Source of the DNA: an uncultured Phascolarctobacterium sp.
GTDB taxonomy: Bacteria; Bacillota; Negativicutes; Acidaminococcales; Acidaminococcaceae
Reading direction: 5' to 3'
NCBI GenBank assembly: GCA_905207485.1
Contig: CAJLLL010000033.1
Coordinates: 1 to 23,303 of the forward strand
Length of the DNA: 23,303 bases
The position numbers and the translations under genes were made by a program. Each line of letters begins with the position of its first letter. Position 1 is the stretch's first letter. Below are positions 9,067 through 16,880 of this stretch, one piece after another. The notes below the pieces were generated by a model. That model was not told the origin of the DNA, did no database searches, and saw only the letters and a program-made list of their open reading frames with translations.

Positions 9067-10101
9067 TCAGTCCGTGGTATTAGATGCCATAAAACCTTTT
9101 TTGTAAACATCAACATTTTCAACGGCAAGGCCGGTGCCTAACGCAACACAGCTAAGCGCGTCATCGGATACATAAACCGGCATGCCTGTATCCCTGCTCA
9201 TAATACGGTCAAGGTTGCGCAAAAGCGAGCTGCCGCCCGTCATAACAACGCCCCTGTCCATAATATCGGCAGCAAGTTCAGGCGGAGTACGCTCCAAGGT
9301 ATTTCTTACAGCATCCAAAATATTGGTTACAGGCTCATCCAAAGCTTCACAAACATGGTTGCTGTTAATTGTAATATTCTTTGGCAAACCGCTCAGCAAA
9401 TCGCGTCCGCGGATTTCCATTTCTTCCGGGTTTTCCAAAGGCATAGCAGTGCCGATATTAATTTTTACTTCTTCGGCTGTACGCTCACCAATCAGCAAAT
9501 TGAAAGATTTGCGTATATAACGCACAATAGCATCATCCATAGCATCGCCGCCGGTGCGGATGGATTTACTTACAACTATGCCGCCCAAAGAGATTACAGC
9601 CACTTCACAAGTACCGCCGCCAATATCAACAACCATGCTGCCAGTTGCTTCCTGCACTGGCAAACCGGCACCGATAGCAGCAGCCATAGGTTCTTCGATA
9701 AGATATGCTTCACGTGCGCCTGCCTGTACGGTAGCATCAATAACGGCGCGTTTTTCAACTTCGGTAACACCGGAAGGCACACCAACAACAATACGCGGGC
9801 GCACCAGTGAATTTTTGCCGATAGCCTTTTTTATAAAGAACTTCAGCATCGACTGAGTAATATCAAAATCGGCAATAACGCCGTCTTTCATCGGACGGAT
9901 AGCAATAATATGCCCGGGAGTGCGGCCAATCATCTGCTTAGCTTCTGCGCCTATTGCCAATACCTCATTATTAGCTTTATCAACAGCAACTACGGAAGGC
10001 TCTCGAATAATAATCCCCTTCCCTTTTACATGAACCAACGTATTCGCGGTTCCCAGATCAATGCCCATATCATGCGAAAATTTATTAAACAAACCAAACA
10101 T
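9067..10101 (-). CDS. mreB: Rod-shape-determining actin homologue MreB
   Basis: MreB is a bacterial actin that forms membrane-bound filaments and steers cell-wall elongation. The 344-aa protein carries the actin-fold phosphate loops: DMGIDLGTANTLV (about 11-23), VVDIGGGTCEVAVISLGG (phosphate 2) and VVMTGGSSLLRNLD (adenosine motif). Its hydrophobic N-terminus MFGLF fits membrane binding. GAGGTG precedes the ATG at ideal distance. It is second in the operon, 10 bp after radC, and leads the mreBCD block. Confidence 0.97.
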   Translation of the reverse strand: MFGLFNKFSHDMGIDLGTANTLVHVKGKGIIIREPSVVAVDKANNEVLAIGAEAKQMIGRTPGHIIAIRPMKDGVIADFDITQSMLKFFIKKAIGKNSLVRPRIVVGVPSGVTEVEKRAVIDATVQAGAREAYLIEEPMAAAIGAGLPVQEATGSMVVDIGGGTCEVAVISLGGIVVSKSIRTGGDAMDDAIVRYIRKSFNLLIGERTAEEVKINIGTAMPLENPEEMEIRGRDLLSGLPKNITINSNHVCEALDEPVTNILDAVRNTLERTPPELAADIMDRGVVMTGGSSLLRNLDRIMSRDTGMPVYVSDDALSCVALGTGLAVENVDVYKKGFMASNTTD

Positions 10102-10111
10102 TATTTACACC

Positions 10112-10804
10112 TCATTCATCCAAATAACCGTTTTCTCGAAAACTAAAATACCTGCCGTCACCAATAATAATATGATCCAGAAGCGGAATACCCATTACCG
10201 TGCCGGTTGCCATTAATGCCTGGGTCAGTTTGCGGTCTTCCATACTCGGCGCCGGATCACCCGAAGGATGATTATGCGCCGCAAGCACGCATGCTGCACG
10301 ATGCAGCATAGCAGGCGCAAACACCTCGCGCGGATGCACTACAGAAGAATTCAACGAACCTTCCGATACTTTCTGGCATTTTATCAGCTGGTTTTTGCTG
10401 TCCAAAAGCATTACAACAAACTTTTCCTGCTGTTCATACCGCATACGTGGCATTAAATAGCTTACACAAACCTCCGGTGATGAAAACTTCTGCTTTTTCT
10501 GAGGTTCAGCACCGGCTACACGCCTGCCCAGTTCCACAGCCGCCAAAATAGTAGCAGCTTTCGCCGGGCCAAGCCCTTTTATTTTAGATAGGTCGGCCAC
10601 ACTGCGCGCCTGCGCAATGTTACTGTAAAAACCACCGTTTTCCGTCAGTTCACGAGCAATATCAAGCGCAGAACGTTCAGTTGTACCCGTCCTGATTAAA
10701 ATCGCTAATAATTCCGAATTACTTAACACATCCGGGCCATGTTCAATCAGCTTTTCACGCGGCCTGTCATCAGCCGGCAAAAGCTTCATCTTGTTGTGGC
10801 TCAA
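10112..10804 (-). CDS. radC: RadC-family JAB/MPN-domain protein
   Basis: A 230-aa RadC protein. An N-terminal helix-hairpin-helix (IKGLGPAKAATI, about 75-86) precedes a JAMM metalloprotease-like domain with E160 and H177-x-H179-x10-D190 (HNHPSGD). RadC was once linked to DNA repair; its true role is unsettled. A TTG start at 10802-10804 is supported by GAGGGTGA upstream, while an ATG five codons later lacks a good Shine-Dalgarno. It is first in the radC-mreBCD-mrdA-rodA operon, an arrangement common in Firmicutes. Confidence 0.92.
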   Translation of the reverse strand: MSHNKMKLLPADDRPREKLIEHGPDVLSNSELLAILIRTGTTERSALDIARELTENGGFYSNIAQARSVADLSKIKGLGPAKAATILAAVELGRRVAGAEPQKKQKFSSPEVCVSYLMPRMRYEQQEKFVVMLLDSKNQLIKCQKVSEGSLNSSVVHPREVFAPAMLHRAACVLAAHNHPSGDPAPSMEDRKLTQALMATGTVMGIPLLDHIIIGDGRYFSFRENGYLDE

Positions 10805-10880
10805 ATAAAAATCACCCTCTCAACAAACAGTATCCTGCTGCGAATAAAAATACGCAGCCTGTTTATAGATACTCCAATTT

Positions 10881-10909
10881 ATTATATCAAATTTTTACGT
10901 GTCTGTGTA
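10881..10909 (-). promoter_or_regulatory. Sigma-70-type promoter for the radC-mre operon
   Basis: On the minus strand a perfect TATAAT (10881-10886) lies 17 nt downstream of TACACA (10904-10909), which matches the -35 consensus at four of six positions. Transcription would start near 10874, giving a leader of about 70 nt before radC. It falls in the gap after the zinc-ribbon gene's terminator. Confidence 0.7.
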
Positions 10910-10957
10910 TACATTGCTGAGCTTCTGCAAAAAATTTCACAAATAAAACTTTATATA

Positions 10958-10990
10958 AGAAAAACTGCCTGCGTATTAACACAGGCAGTT
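10958..10990 (-). terminator. Rho-independent terminator after the zinc-ribbon gene
   Basis: The inverted repeat AACTGCCTG / CAGGCAGTT (10963-10971 and 10982-10990) is followed on the minus strand by TTTTTCTT. It lies directly downstream of the stop codon at 10995. Confidence 0.85.
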
Positions 10991-10994
10991 AAAA

Positions 10995-11426
10995 TTAATC
11001 TTTTATTTTTCTTTCAAAATCAAGTTCAAACCATCTGCGGCGGTATCCCGGCAGCTTTTTCCATCCATCAACGGCAAGCGTTAAAACCGCTTTTTCTACC
11101 AAATCACGGTATTTTTTGCTAACCTCTTCAGGTCCGTCATAACTAAAGCCGCTTACTTTAAAACGCTCAGATTGATAAATAATCTCGCCTTTATCGGTAA
11201 CAGCCTGAAATCTGTTGCGTGTGTTGCCAAACAATGACCACGGGCTGTCAACTTCAACAAGTTCCAAACGGCAATGCTCAACCGGTTCCGGTTTAGGTTC
11301 AGGCTGTTTTGCAGGCTCTGTGCCAACAACGGCCTGCGCCTGTCCGTCATGCTGTACTTTTTTCCCGCATTTGCTGCAAAAAACAGAATCATCCGGCAGT
11401 TCGTGTCCACAATATCTGCAATACAT
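10995..11426 (-). CDS. Small zinc-ribbon protein of unknown function
   Basis: A 143-aa protein. Its N-terminus is a zinc ribbon with two CxxC pairs (CRYCGHELPDDSVFCSKCGK, residues 3-22). A Pro/Glu/Gln-rich linker (about 36-50) follows, then a soluble C-terminal region of about 95 residues that resembles nothing I recognise (VDSPWSLFGNTRNRFQ, then a Lys/Arg-rich end). There is no membrane segment. It starts 13 bp after the membrane-protein gene, behind GAGGTG, and ends at a terminator, so the two form a short operon. It may form a complex with that membrane partner, but nothing in the sequence states a function. Confidence 0.8.
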   Translation of the reverse strand: MYCRYCGHELPDDSVFCSKCGKKVQHDGQAQAVVGTEPAKQPEPKPEPVEHCRLELVEVDSPWSLFGNTRNRFQAVTDKGEIIYQSERFKVSGFSYDGPEEVSKKYRDLVEKAVLTLAVDGWKKLPGYRRRWFELDFERKIKD

Positions 11427-11439
11427 TACTTACACCTCT

Positions 11440-12144
11440 TTATTTTTTAGCTGCTTTGTCTGCTTTAGTAGCATCTTCTTTGGCTTCCTGTTCAGCAACC
11501 AGTTCCTTGGCAATTTTTTCGTCCTTATCAAGTTCCTCAACAGTTTTATCCAAAATTTCCGCTTCTGCTTCTCTTAATTTTCTTTCATTATTTACAATTA
11601 CACCTTCTTTAACAAGCATATTAAAGTCAGCCAGTTCTTCCGGTACGTTTACGCGGTTCGGCATTTTTTCAGCCAATGCGTCCATAACCTCTTTTGAGGC
11701 CTTAAAATAAATACGCACATTAGCTTCGCTGCCGTCATCAAATCTTCTGCGCCAGGCCAAAGTCCACAAAGTACGTGCATCCAGCGCAGAATTTAATCTG
11801 TAAGAATAACGGAATTTTACTGTACGCATCAGTTTAGGCTGATAGCTGAATATAGCAGCAATCTCACGGTACGGAATTTCAAAAACCTTGGTTTTACCCC
11901 AAATTGTATGTTTAACTATTTTTAAATATTTGCGTTCTACGCTTACATCATAAGTTGGTTTGCAGCGCAAAAGCAAAATCCAAACAAGCATTGCATAAAA
12001 GAAAATAGGTACAGGTTCAAGCACATTAAGGTACACATAACGTAAAATAGATACAATGAACATAACAAAGCATGCTATGCCTACTACAGTATACGTAATA
12101 ACATATTTTTTACTGCGCTTTGTTGTATCAACAGCTAAACTCAT
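11440..12144 (-). CDS. Two-span membrane protein with charged C-terminal tail, unknown function
   Basis: A 234-aa protein with two hydrophobic spans (about 14-36 and 42-60). A soluble region of beta-rich look follows (KIVKHTIWGKTKVFEIPYRE, about 75-95), perhaps PH-like, and then a long Lys/Glu/Ala tail ending in ATKADKAAKK that may form a coiled coil. The ATG at 12142-12144 is chosen because GGAGG lies 7 nt upstream. A longer frame to a TTG at 12210 would run through the promoter and terminator upstream and is rejected. The zinc-ribbon gene follows by 13 bp. No family recognised with confidence. Confidence 0.78.
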   Translation of the reverse strand: MSLAVDTTKRSKKYVITYTVVGIACFVMFIVSILRYVYLNVLEPVPIFFYAMLVWILLLRCKPTYDVSVERKYLKIVKHTIWGKTKVFEIPYREIAAIFSYQPKLMRTVKFRYSYRLNSALDARTLWTLAWRRRFDDGSEANVRIYFKASKEVMDALAEKMPNRVNVPEELADFNMLVKEGVIVNNERKLREAEAEILDKTVEELDKDEKIAKELVAEQEAKEDATKADKAAKK

Positions 12145-12181
12145 TAAATAGCCTCCTAAAAATAAATATATTAACGTCAAT

Positions 12182-12210
12182 ATTATACAGCAAAAAAGGA
12201 TGGGAAACAA
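12182..12210 (-). promoter_or_regulatory. Promoter for the membrane-protein/zinc-ribbon pair, inside the upstream terminator
   Basis: On the minus strand TTGTTT (12205-12210) and a perfect TATAAT (12182-12187) are 17 nt apart. The -35 box begins in the loop of the CoA-transferase terminator, and the spacer covers the stem's 3' arm and T-run. The predicted start is near 12175, about 30 nt before the ATG at 12144. Confidence 0.65.
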
Positions 12211-12220
12211 GTTCCCATCC
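12191..12220 (-). terminator. Rho-independent terminator after the CoA-transferase gene
   Basis: A perfect 9-bp stem (12198-12206 with 12212-12220) and a 5-nt loop are followed on the minus strand by six T residues (12192-12197). It lies 48 bp past the CoA-transferase stop codon. Confidence 0.9.
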
Positions 12221-12268
12221 TCATATCATTTAAAATTTTAAGTTGGATTAGTTTGAGAAAATTAAATA

Positions 12269-13450
12269 TTAAACTGCTGCATCTTCATGCAGTTTGGCAA
12301 TCTGTTCATCAGTGTAGCCAAATTCTTTCAATACTTCGTCAGTATGCTGTCCGAGAACCGGAGCCGGTTTTTCTACACTGCACGGAGTTTCGGAGAATTT
12401 AATAGGTACACCGGGGATTTTCATCTTGCCGGCAGTCGGATGTTCAACTTCAACAATCATTTCACGGAAGTTAACCTGCGGATCGGTTACAACTTTATCA
12501 ATGGTATTGATAGGTGCGCACGGAATTGCAGCAGCTTCCAGTTTTTCCAACCAGTGGTCAATGGTATCAGTTACGAAAATTGCATCCAAAATTTCTTTCA
12601 GAGCAGGTTCGTTATTGGTTCTGTCAGCATTGGTAATAAAACGCGGATCTTCAATGAGATCAGGTCTATTGATTAAATCACAGAGCTTTTTCCAAAGTCT
12701 GTCGTTGCCTGCGCCAACAATTAACAGGCCATCGCTTGCAGTAAAGGACTCGAACGGAGTGATGGAAGGATGACGGTTTCCAAGCGGAGTCGGGTTTACA
12801 CCGTTTACAAAATAACGGCTTACTGCGTTTTCAAGGATAGCTACCTGGCAGTCAAGCATGGATACATCAATTTCCTGGCCGATGCCGCTTACTTCGCGTT
12901 TGTACAAAGCGGTGGTAATACCTGTTGCAAGGAAGATGCCTGCAATAATATCACCTACGGAAGCACCTACACGGCAGAAAGTATCTTTATCCGGACCGGT
13001 AATGCTCATAATACCGCCCATAGCCTGTACAACTACGTCATAAGCAGGTTTCATGGTATAAGGGCCGGTCTGGCCAAAGCCGGAGCAGGATGCATAAATA
13101 ATTTTCGGGTTGATTTCTTTCAATACGGAATAATCAAGACCGAATTTTTTCATCGTGCCGGGTTTAAAGTTTTCAACGACAACGTCAGCTTTTTTAACCA
13201 TTTCTTTAAAAACAGCTTTAGCTTCATCAGACTTAAAGTTCATGGTCATGGAACGTTTGTTACGGTTCAAGCTCATGAAATACGCGCTTTCTTTCCCGAT
13301 AAAAGGTCCGTAAGCACGGCTGTCGTCACCAATTTTCGGCTGCTCGATGTGAATTACGTTTGCACCCATATCAGCAAGCATCATAGCAGCATAAGGGCCG
13401 GACAATACACGAGTGAGGTCCAGAACAACTACATTTTCCAACGGTTTCAT
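12269..13450 (-). CDS. Class III (CaiB/BaiF family) CoA-transferase
   Basis: Class III CoA-transferases move CoA between carboxylic acids through an aspartyl-CoA intermediate. The 393-aa protein has the family N-terminus (LDLTRVLSGPYAAMMLADMG), NRNKRSMTMNFK, and RVGASVGDIIAG holding the likely nucleophile (Asp167 in this numbering, matching Asp169 of formyl-CoA transferase). The ATG at 13448-13450 lies 9 nt after AGGAGG; another ATG two codons earlier is only 3 nt from it. The gene is monocistronic: own promoter at 13584-13611, terminator at 12191-12220. It lies just past the dicarboxylate carriers and the methylmalonyl-CoA cluster, so succinate/propionyl-CoA exchange is an attractive but unproven role. 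Other acids (formate/oxalate, carnitine-like) cannot be excluded from sequence. Confidence 0.92.
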   Translation of the reverse strand: MKPLENVVVLDLTRVLSGPYAAMMLADMGANVIHIEQPKIGDDSRAYGPFIGKESAYFMSLNRNKRSMTMNFKSDEAKAVFKEMVKKADVVVENFKPGTMKKFGLDYSVLKEINPKIIYASCSGFGQTGPYTMKPAYDVVVQAMGGIMSITGPDKDTFCRVGASVGDIIAGIFLATGITTALYKREVSGIGQEIDVSMLDCQVAILENAVSRYFVNGVNPTPLGNRHPSITPFESFTASDGLLIVGAGNDRLWKKLCDLINRPDLIEDPRFITNADRTNNEPALKEILDAIFVTDTIDHWLEKLEAAAIPCAPINTIDKVVTDPQVNFREMIVEVEHPTAGKMKIPGVPIKFSETPCSVEKPAPVLGQHTDEVLKEFGYTDEQIAKLHEDAAV

Positions 13451-13583
13451 TATCATTTTCCTCCTGTTTGTAAAAAACTCTCTGATTAAAGCAATACATC
13501 CAGATTTCTCCTTATTTATTGCCCATCAGCCAAACAATATTTATTCTGTGAGAGCCGCACAGATAAAATATTAACATATTTAT

Positions 13584-13611
13584 ATTATCAAAGTATTATT
13601 AAAAATGCAAA
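13584..13611 (-). promoter_or_regulatory. Probable promoter of the CoA-transferase gene
   Basis: On the minus strand TTTGCA (13606-13611) and GATAAT (13584-13589) are separated by 16 nt in an AT-rich gap. The predicted leader is about 125 nt, long enough for unseen regulation; I see no recognisable riboswitch in it. Confidence 0.5.
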
Positions 13612-13630
13612 TTTTTTAAGTAAATTTACG

Positions 13631-13667
13631 ATAAAAATAATGCAGGTACGGACAAGCCGTACCTGCA
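13631..13667 (-). terminator. Rho-independent terminator closing the propionate/carrier cluster
   Basis: A perfect 11-bp stem (13641-13651 with 13657-13667) and a 5-nt loop are followed on the minus strand by TTATTTTTATC. It lies 29 bp past the stop codon of the last carrier gene. Confidence 0.88.
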
Positions 13668-13695
13668 TAAAATCCGTAATCTAATTTCTAATTAA

Positions 13696-15042
13696 TTAGA
13701 AACCAAGAATGCCGAAGAATACATAGCATACGATACCGGAAACGATGGACATGGAGAGACCCCAAATCAAAAGTTTACGGAACAGAACGCCTTTATCTTC
13801 TTCTTCACCTGCAGATGCAATGCACAGTGCGCCCAAAGTGGAAAGCGGAGAAGTATCTACCAAGTGAGAGCCAACATCGATTGCGGAAATAATAGCAATC
13901 GGGTCGCCGCCAGTCAATTCTACCAGACCAGGGGTCATCGGCAGGAACATCGGCATTACTACGCCAGAGCTGGAGGAGTATGCAGAAATTACAGCCGGTA
14001 CAAATGCAGTCCAGAAGCAAATGGTGGTCGGGCCAGCTACGGAAGCCATGATTTCAACAAGGAAGTTCAAGCCGCCAGCTTTATCCATTACATCGATAAG
14101 TACGGATACGCCGCAAACCATCATGATTACGGACCAAGGCATTACTTTAACAGCAGCTTTGGAATCGCCATAACCGGTAAGCATAAGTACGATAGAAAGT
14201 ACGAAGGATACGGAGCCTACGTTAGAAAGCATGTTCAGAATCGGTTTCGGGAACACACCTTTCATGCCAGGCAGGCCAGGGAATACTACCAAGAAAATAA
14301 GGATTGCTACCATGAGCAAAGTGGTTTTCTGAGCAGCATTGAACGGTTCCGGTTTCGGAGCCAGTTCGTCAATATCCAGAGCAGCGCCTTTCTGTTCTCT
14401 GATCCATTTCAAACCGCCCATTACAAAGAAGCCGCCGATGTTAACGAAGCCTTGTGCAAGTTCGGAGTTGAAGTGAATTTTCCATGCCAGAGTGGAAAGG
14501 TAGTCAGCAGGGATACCAAGTTCCGGTGCGCATTTTGCGATGATGCCGTTGGAGATGATACCGGTAGGAGCAAACGGAGAGAATGCAGCACCGTTAGCAG
14601 CACCTACAACAAGCAGGGTCATCAGGAATGCCGGCATTTTTACTTTGGAAGCAATTGCCATGGATACCGGAGCCATCAGAGCGCAGCCAGCAATGTTGCC
14701 AGGGCCGATGGTGGTAACAAAAGTTGTAAGAACGTAAATAATCAAAGGAACAAGTGCGGTGTTGCCTTTGCAAGCACGTACGGAATAAGCAGTCAGTTTT
14801 TCCATAGTGCCGTTGGTCTGAGCCATACCAAAAAGGAAGGTTACGCCTACCAGAATCATGAACAGGCTCAGCGGGAAAGCATTCATAATTTTTGCAGCGG
14901 AAATATCAGAGAAGATACCGCCAACAATGATACCGAATGCAATACCGAGGAAACCTACGTTGAGATCTTCGTTAACGCAGGAAATACCTACCAGAATAAC
15001 CAATGCGAGAATAGACATTAATGCAGGAAGTGAAATATCCAT
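13696..15042 (-). CDS. MatC/SLC13-like dicarboxylate carrier, intact copy
   Basis: A 448-aa integral membrane protein with about a dozen hydrophobic spans. Its N-terminus (ISLPALMSILALVILVGI, then CVNEDLNVGFLGIAFGIIVG) resembles the N-terminal domain of the MatC malonate/dicarboxylate carriers of the ion-transporter superfamily. Two family-like re-entrant segments are visible: TTIGPGNIAGCALMAPVSMA and YSSSSGVVMPMFLPMTPGL. By context it probably moves succinate or a related C4-dicarboxylate, perhaps in exchange for product, but substrate cannot be read from sequence. GGAGGG precedes the ATG. The 141-bp gap upstream holds a minus-strand TTGACA (15147-15152) without a convincing -10, so read-through from the gene above is likely. 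It is a tandem duplicate of the next gene. Confidence 0.88.
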   Translation of the reverse strand: MDISLPALMSILALVILVGISCVNEDLNVGFLGIAFGIIVGGIFSDISAAKIMNAFPLSLFMILVGVTFLFGMAQTNGTMEKLTAYSVRACKGNTALVPLIIYVLTTFVTTIGPGNIAGCALMAPVSMAIASKVKMPAFLMTLLVVGAANGAAFSPFAPTGIISNGIIAKCAPELGIPADYLSTLAWKIHFNSELAQGFVNIGGFFVMGGLKWIREQKGAALDIDELAPKPEPFNAAQKTTLLMVAILIFLVVFPGLPGMKGVFPKPILNMLSNVGSVSFVLSIVLMLTGYGDSKAAVKVMPWSVIMMVCGVSVLIDVMDKAGGLNFLVEIMASVAGPTTICFWTAFVPAVISAYSSSSGVVMPMFLPMTPGLVELTGGDPIAIISAIDVGSHLVDTSPLSTLGALCIASAGEEEDKGVLFRKLLIWGLSMSIVSGIVCYVFFGILGF

Positions 15043-15183
15043 TATTGGTCCCTCCTATTTCTAGAGTTAAAATAGCTGGGGCTGGAAATCGGATTATTTC
15101 ACTTTGCGGAAATACCATTCATTAGTTCGGACTATTTTAGAGATTGTGTCAAGAAATAGCCAAATAGTTAATCTTGTACTTTA

Positions 15184-16529
15184 TTACAGGCCAAGAACAC
15201 CGAAGAATACGAAGCATACGATACCGGAAACGATGGACATGGAAAGACCCCAAATCAAAAGTTTACGGAACAGAATGCCTTTATCCTCATATTCAGGTGC
15301 AGCTGCAATGCACAGTGCGCCCAAAGTGGAAAGCGGAGAAGTATCTACCAAGTGGGAGCCTACGTTGATAGCAGAGATGATGGAGATTGCATCGCCACCA
15401 GTCAGTTCTACCAAACCAGGAGTCATCGGCAGGAACATCGGCATGATTACGCCAGAGGAGCTGGAGTATGCCGAAAGAATAGCCGGTACGAAGGATGCCC
15501 AGAAGCAGATAGTAGTCGGGCCGGCAACAGAGGACATGATTTCAACAAGGAAGTTCAAGCCGCCGGATTTATCCATAACGTCGATCAATACGGATACACC
15601 GCAAACCATCATGATTACGGACCAAGGCATTACTTTAACAGCAGCTTTGGAATCGCCGTAACCGGTGAGCATAAGCACAATAGAAAGTACGAAGGAAATA
15701 GAACCTACGTTAGAAAGCATATTGGTAAGCATTTTCGGCAAAGTGCCTTTAATACCAGGCAGGCCAGGAACAACTACCAAAAGAACAAGCAGAGCAACCA
15801 TCAACAAAGTAGTGGTTTGTGCTGCATTGAACGGTTCCGGTTTCGGAGCCAATTCATCGATGTCAAGAGAAGCACCTTTTTGTTCTTTCAGCCATTTAGC
15901 GCCGCCCATTACCATAAAGCCTACAACCGTTACGAAACCTTGTGCAAGGGTGGATTTGAAGTATACCATCCATGCAATATAGTCGAGCTGGTCAGCAGGA
16001 ATTCCGAGATCAGGTGCAACTTTAGCGATGATGCCGTTGGAGATGATGCCGGTCGGTGCAAACGGAGAGAATGCAGCGGCGTTGCAGGCACCTACAACAA
16101 GCAGGGTCATCAGGAATGCAGGCATTCTAACTTTGCCTGCGATTGCCATTGCAACCGGAGCCATCAAGGCGCAGCCGGCAATGTTGCCAGGTCCGATGGT
16201 GGTCAAGAAATCGGAAAGAATAAAGATAATAATAGGAATTAAAGCAGTGTTGCCTTTGCATACACGAATGGAATAAGCAGTGAGTTTTTCCATGGTGCCG
16301 TTGGTCTGAGCCATACCAAAAAGGAAGGTTACGCCAACAAGTATCATAAACAGGCTCAGCGGGAACGCATTCATAATTTTAGTAGCTGCAGTGTCGCCGA
16401 AGATGCCGCCTACGATAATGCCGAAAGCTATACCAAGGAAGCCTACGTTAAGATCCTCATTCACGCAGGAAAACCTACAAGAATAACTAATGCGAGGATG
16501 GACATTAATGCAGGAAGTGAAATATCCAA
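15184..16529 (-). CDS. Second MatC/SLC13-like dicarboxylate carrier, with a one-base 5' frameshift
   Basis: A paralogue of the neighbouring carrier with the same membrane layout. Translation should start at a TTG (16527-16529) behind GGAG and gives LDISLPALMSILALVILVG as in the twin, but then FPA and a TGA at 16461-16463. A single base is missing at about 16468-16475 (plus strand GGAAAACC where the intact copy has GGAAATACC). Adding one base gives exactly 448 aa, the length of the intact copy, and the remaining roughly 428 codons are uninterrupted. The open frame continuing upstream to 16575 begins with unrelated residues, has no Shine-Dalgarno and is not the native N-terminus. Either the gene is freshly broken, the base is a sequence error, or ribosomes slip back at GGT TTT, which would restore the frame. 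Function as for the twin: probable C4-dicarboxylate transport. Confidence 0.82.
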
Positions 16530-16611
16530 TTTCGTCACTCCAATCTTCATAAATTAGCCCAGAAGAGCTAAACATAATAATGCCGTTAAGTTATTGGCTT
16601 GACGGCTTTTA

Positions 16612-16651
16612 GCAAAGGCTTTGGGCGGATAGCTCCGCCCAAAGCCATTGC
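16612..16651 (-). promoter_or_regulatory. Strong intercistronic hairpin before the carrier genes
   Basis: A perfect 13-bp GC-rich stem (16617-16629 with 16634-16646) with a 4-nt loop extends by four more pairs beyond one mismatch. On the minus strand no T-run follows (CCTTTGCTAAAAGCC), so it is more likely an mRNA-stabilising or partial-termination element between the decarboxylase genes and the carriers than a full terminator. Confidence 0.6.
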
Positions 16652-16691
16652 CTGATAACAAATTTTAAATTTGTTAATAAAACTAATTAAA

Positions 16692-16817
16692 TTATTCTTC
16701 CTCTGCCGGGAAAGATTTGTGGAGCATTTTCGTTAAACCAACGAAAAGTCCAATTACGATAAACATGGTCGGCAGAGCTACGCACATCATAATGACGGCT
16801 TTTTCAGTTGCACCCAT
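16692..16817 (-). CDS. 41-aa OadG-related single-span subunit of the Na+ pump
   Basis: A small gene: ATG at 16815-16817 behind GGAGGTGT, stop TAA at 16692. The 41-aa product begins MGATEKAVIMM, has one membrane span (about 8-29, CVALPTMFIVIGLFVGL) and a short charged tail (KMLHKSFPAEEE). This matches the N-terminal membrane anchor of the gamma/delta (OadG/MmdD) subunit of Na+-translocating decarboxylases, without the Ala/Pro linker and C-terminal domain. It lies 63 bp after mmdB. It probably supplies the membrane helix that holds the complex together, while the 99-aa subunit near mmdA supplies the soluble part. The coding call is strong because of the Shine-Dalgarno, context and composition; the role is inferred. 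Confidence 0.8.
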   Translation of the reverse strand: MGATEKAVIMMCVALPTMFIVIGLFVGLTKMLHKSFPAEEE

Positions 16818-16880
16818 TTTTACACCTCCAAAAAAATTCCAGTGGAATGCACGCTATTAAGTAAAGTTAAAAGTCACAGA

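Larger units (their letters stand above)
13696..16529 (-). repeat. Tandem gene duplication of the dicarboxylate carrier
   Basis: Two copies (13696-15042 and 15184-16529) align end to end without internal gaps apart from one missing base in the second. Long blocks are nearly identical at the DNA level, for example the 3' ends (13711 onward against 15199 onward) and around 14110-14180 against 15600-15660. The first about 120 bases on the plus strand also match closely. The duplication is fairly recent or kept similar by gene conversion. Confidence 0.9.

Noticed and set aside
12145..12210. Upstream extension of the membrane protein to a TTG at 12210
   Set aside because: It would run through a TATAAT promoter and a terminator stem; a well-placed GGAGG supports the ATG at 12144.
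13864..15021. Long plus-strand open frame (385 codons) opposite the intact carrier, with a similar one at 15352-16242
   Set aside because: Both mirror the carrier genes in the antisense frame, have unnatural composition and recur only because the genes are duplicated.
15043..15183. Promoter between the two carriers, based on TTGACA at 15147-15152
   Set aside because: No acceptable -10 box lies 16-19 nt downstream, so it was left as a remark in the carrier entry.
16530..16575. N-terminal extension of the second carrier starting MFSSSG
   Set aside because: It has no Shine-Dalgarno and no similarity to the twin, and arises only because the frameshift joins an unrelated frame. The native start is the TTG at 16529.
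16612..16651. Full rho-independent terminator after the decarboxylase genes
   Set aside because: The stem is strong but no T-run follows on the coding strand, so it is listed as an intercistronic hairpin.
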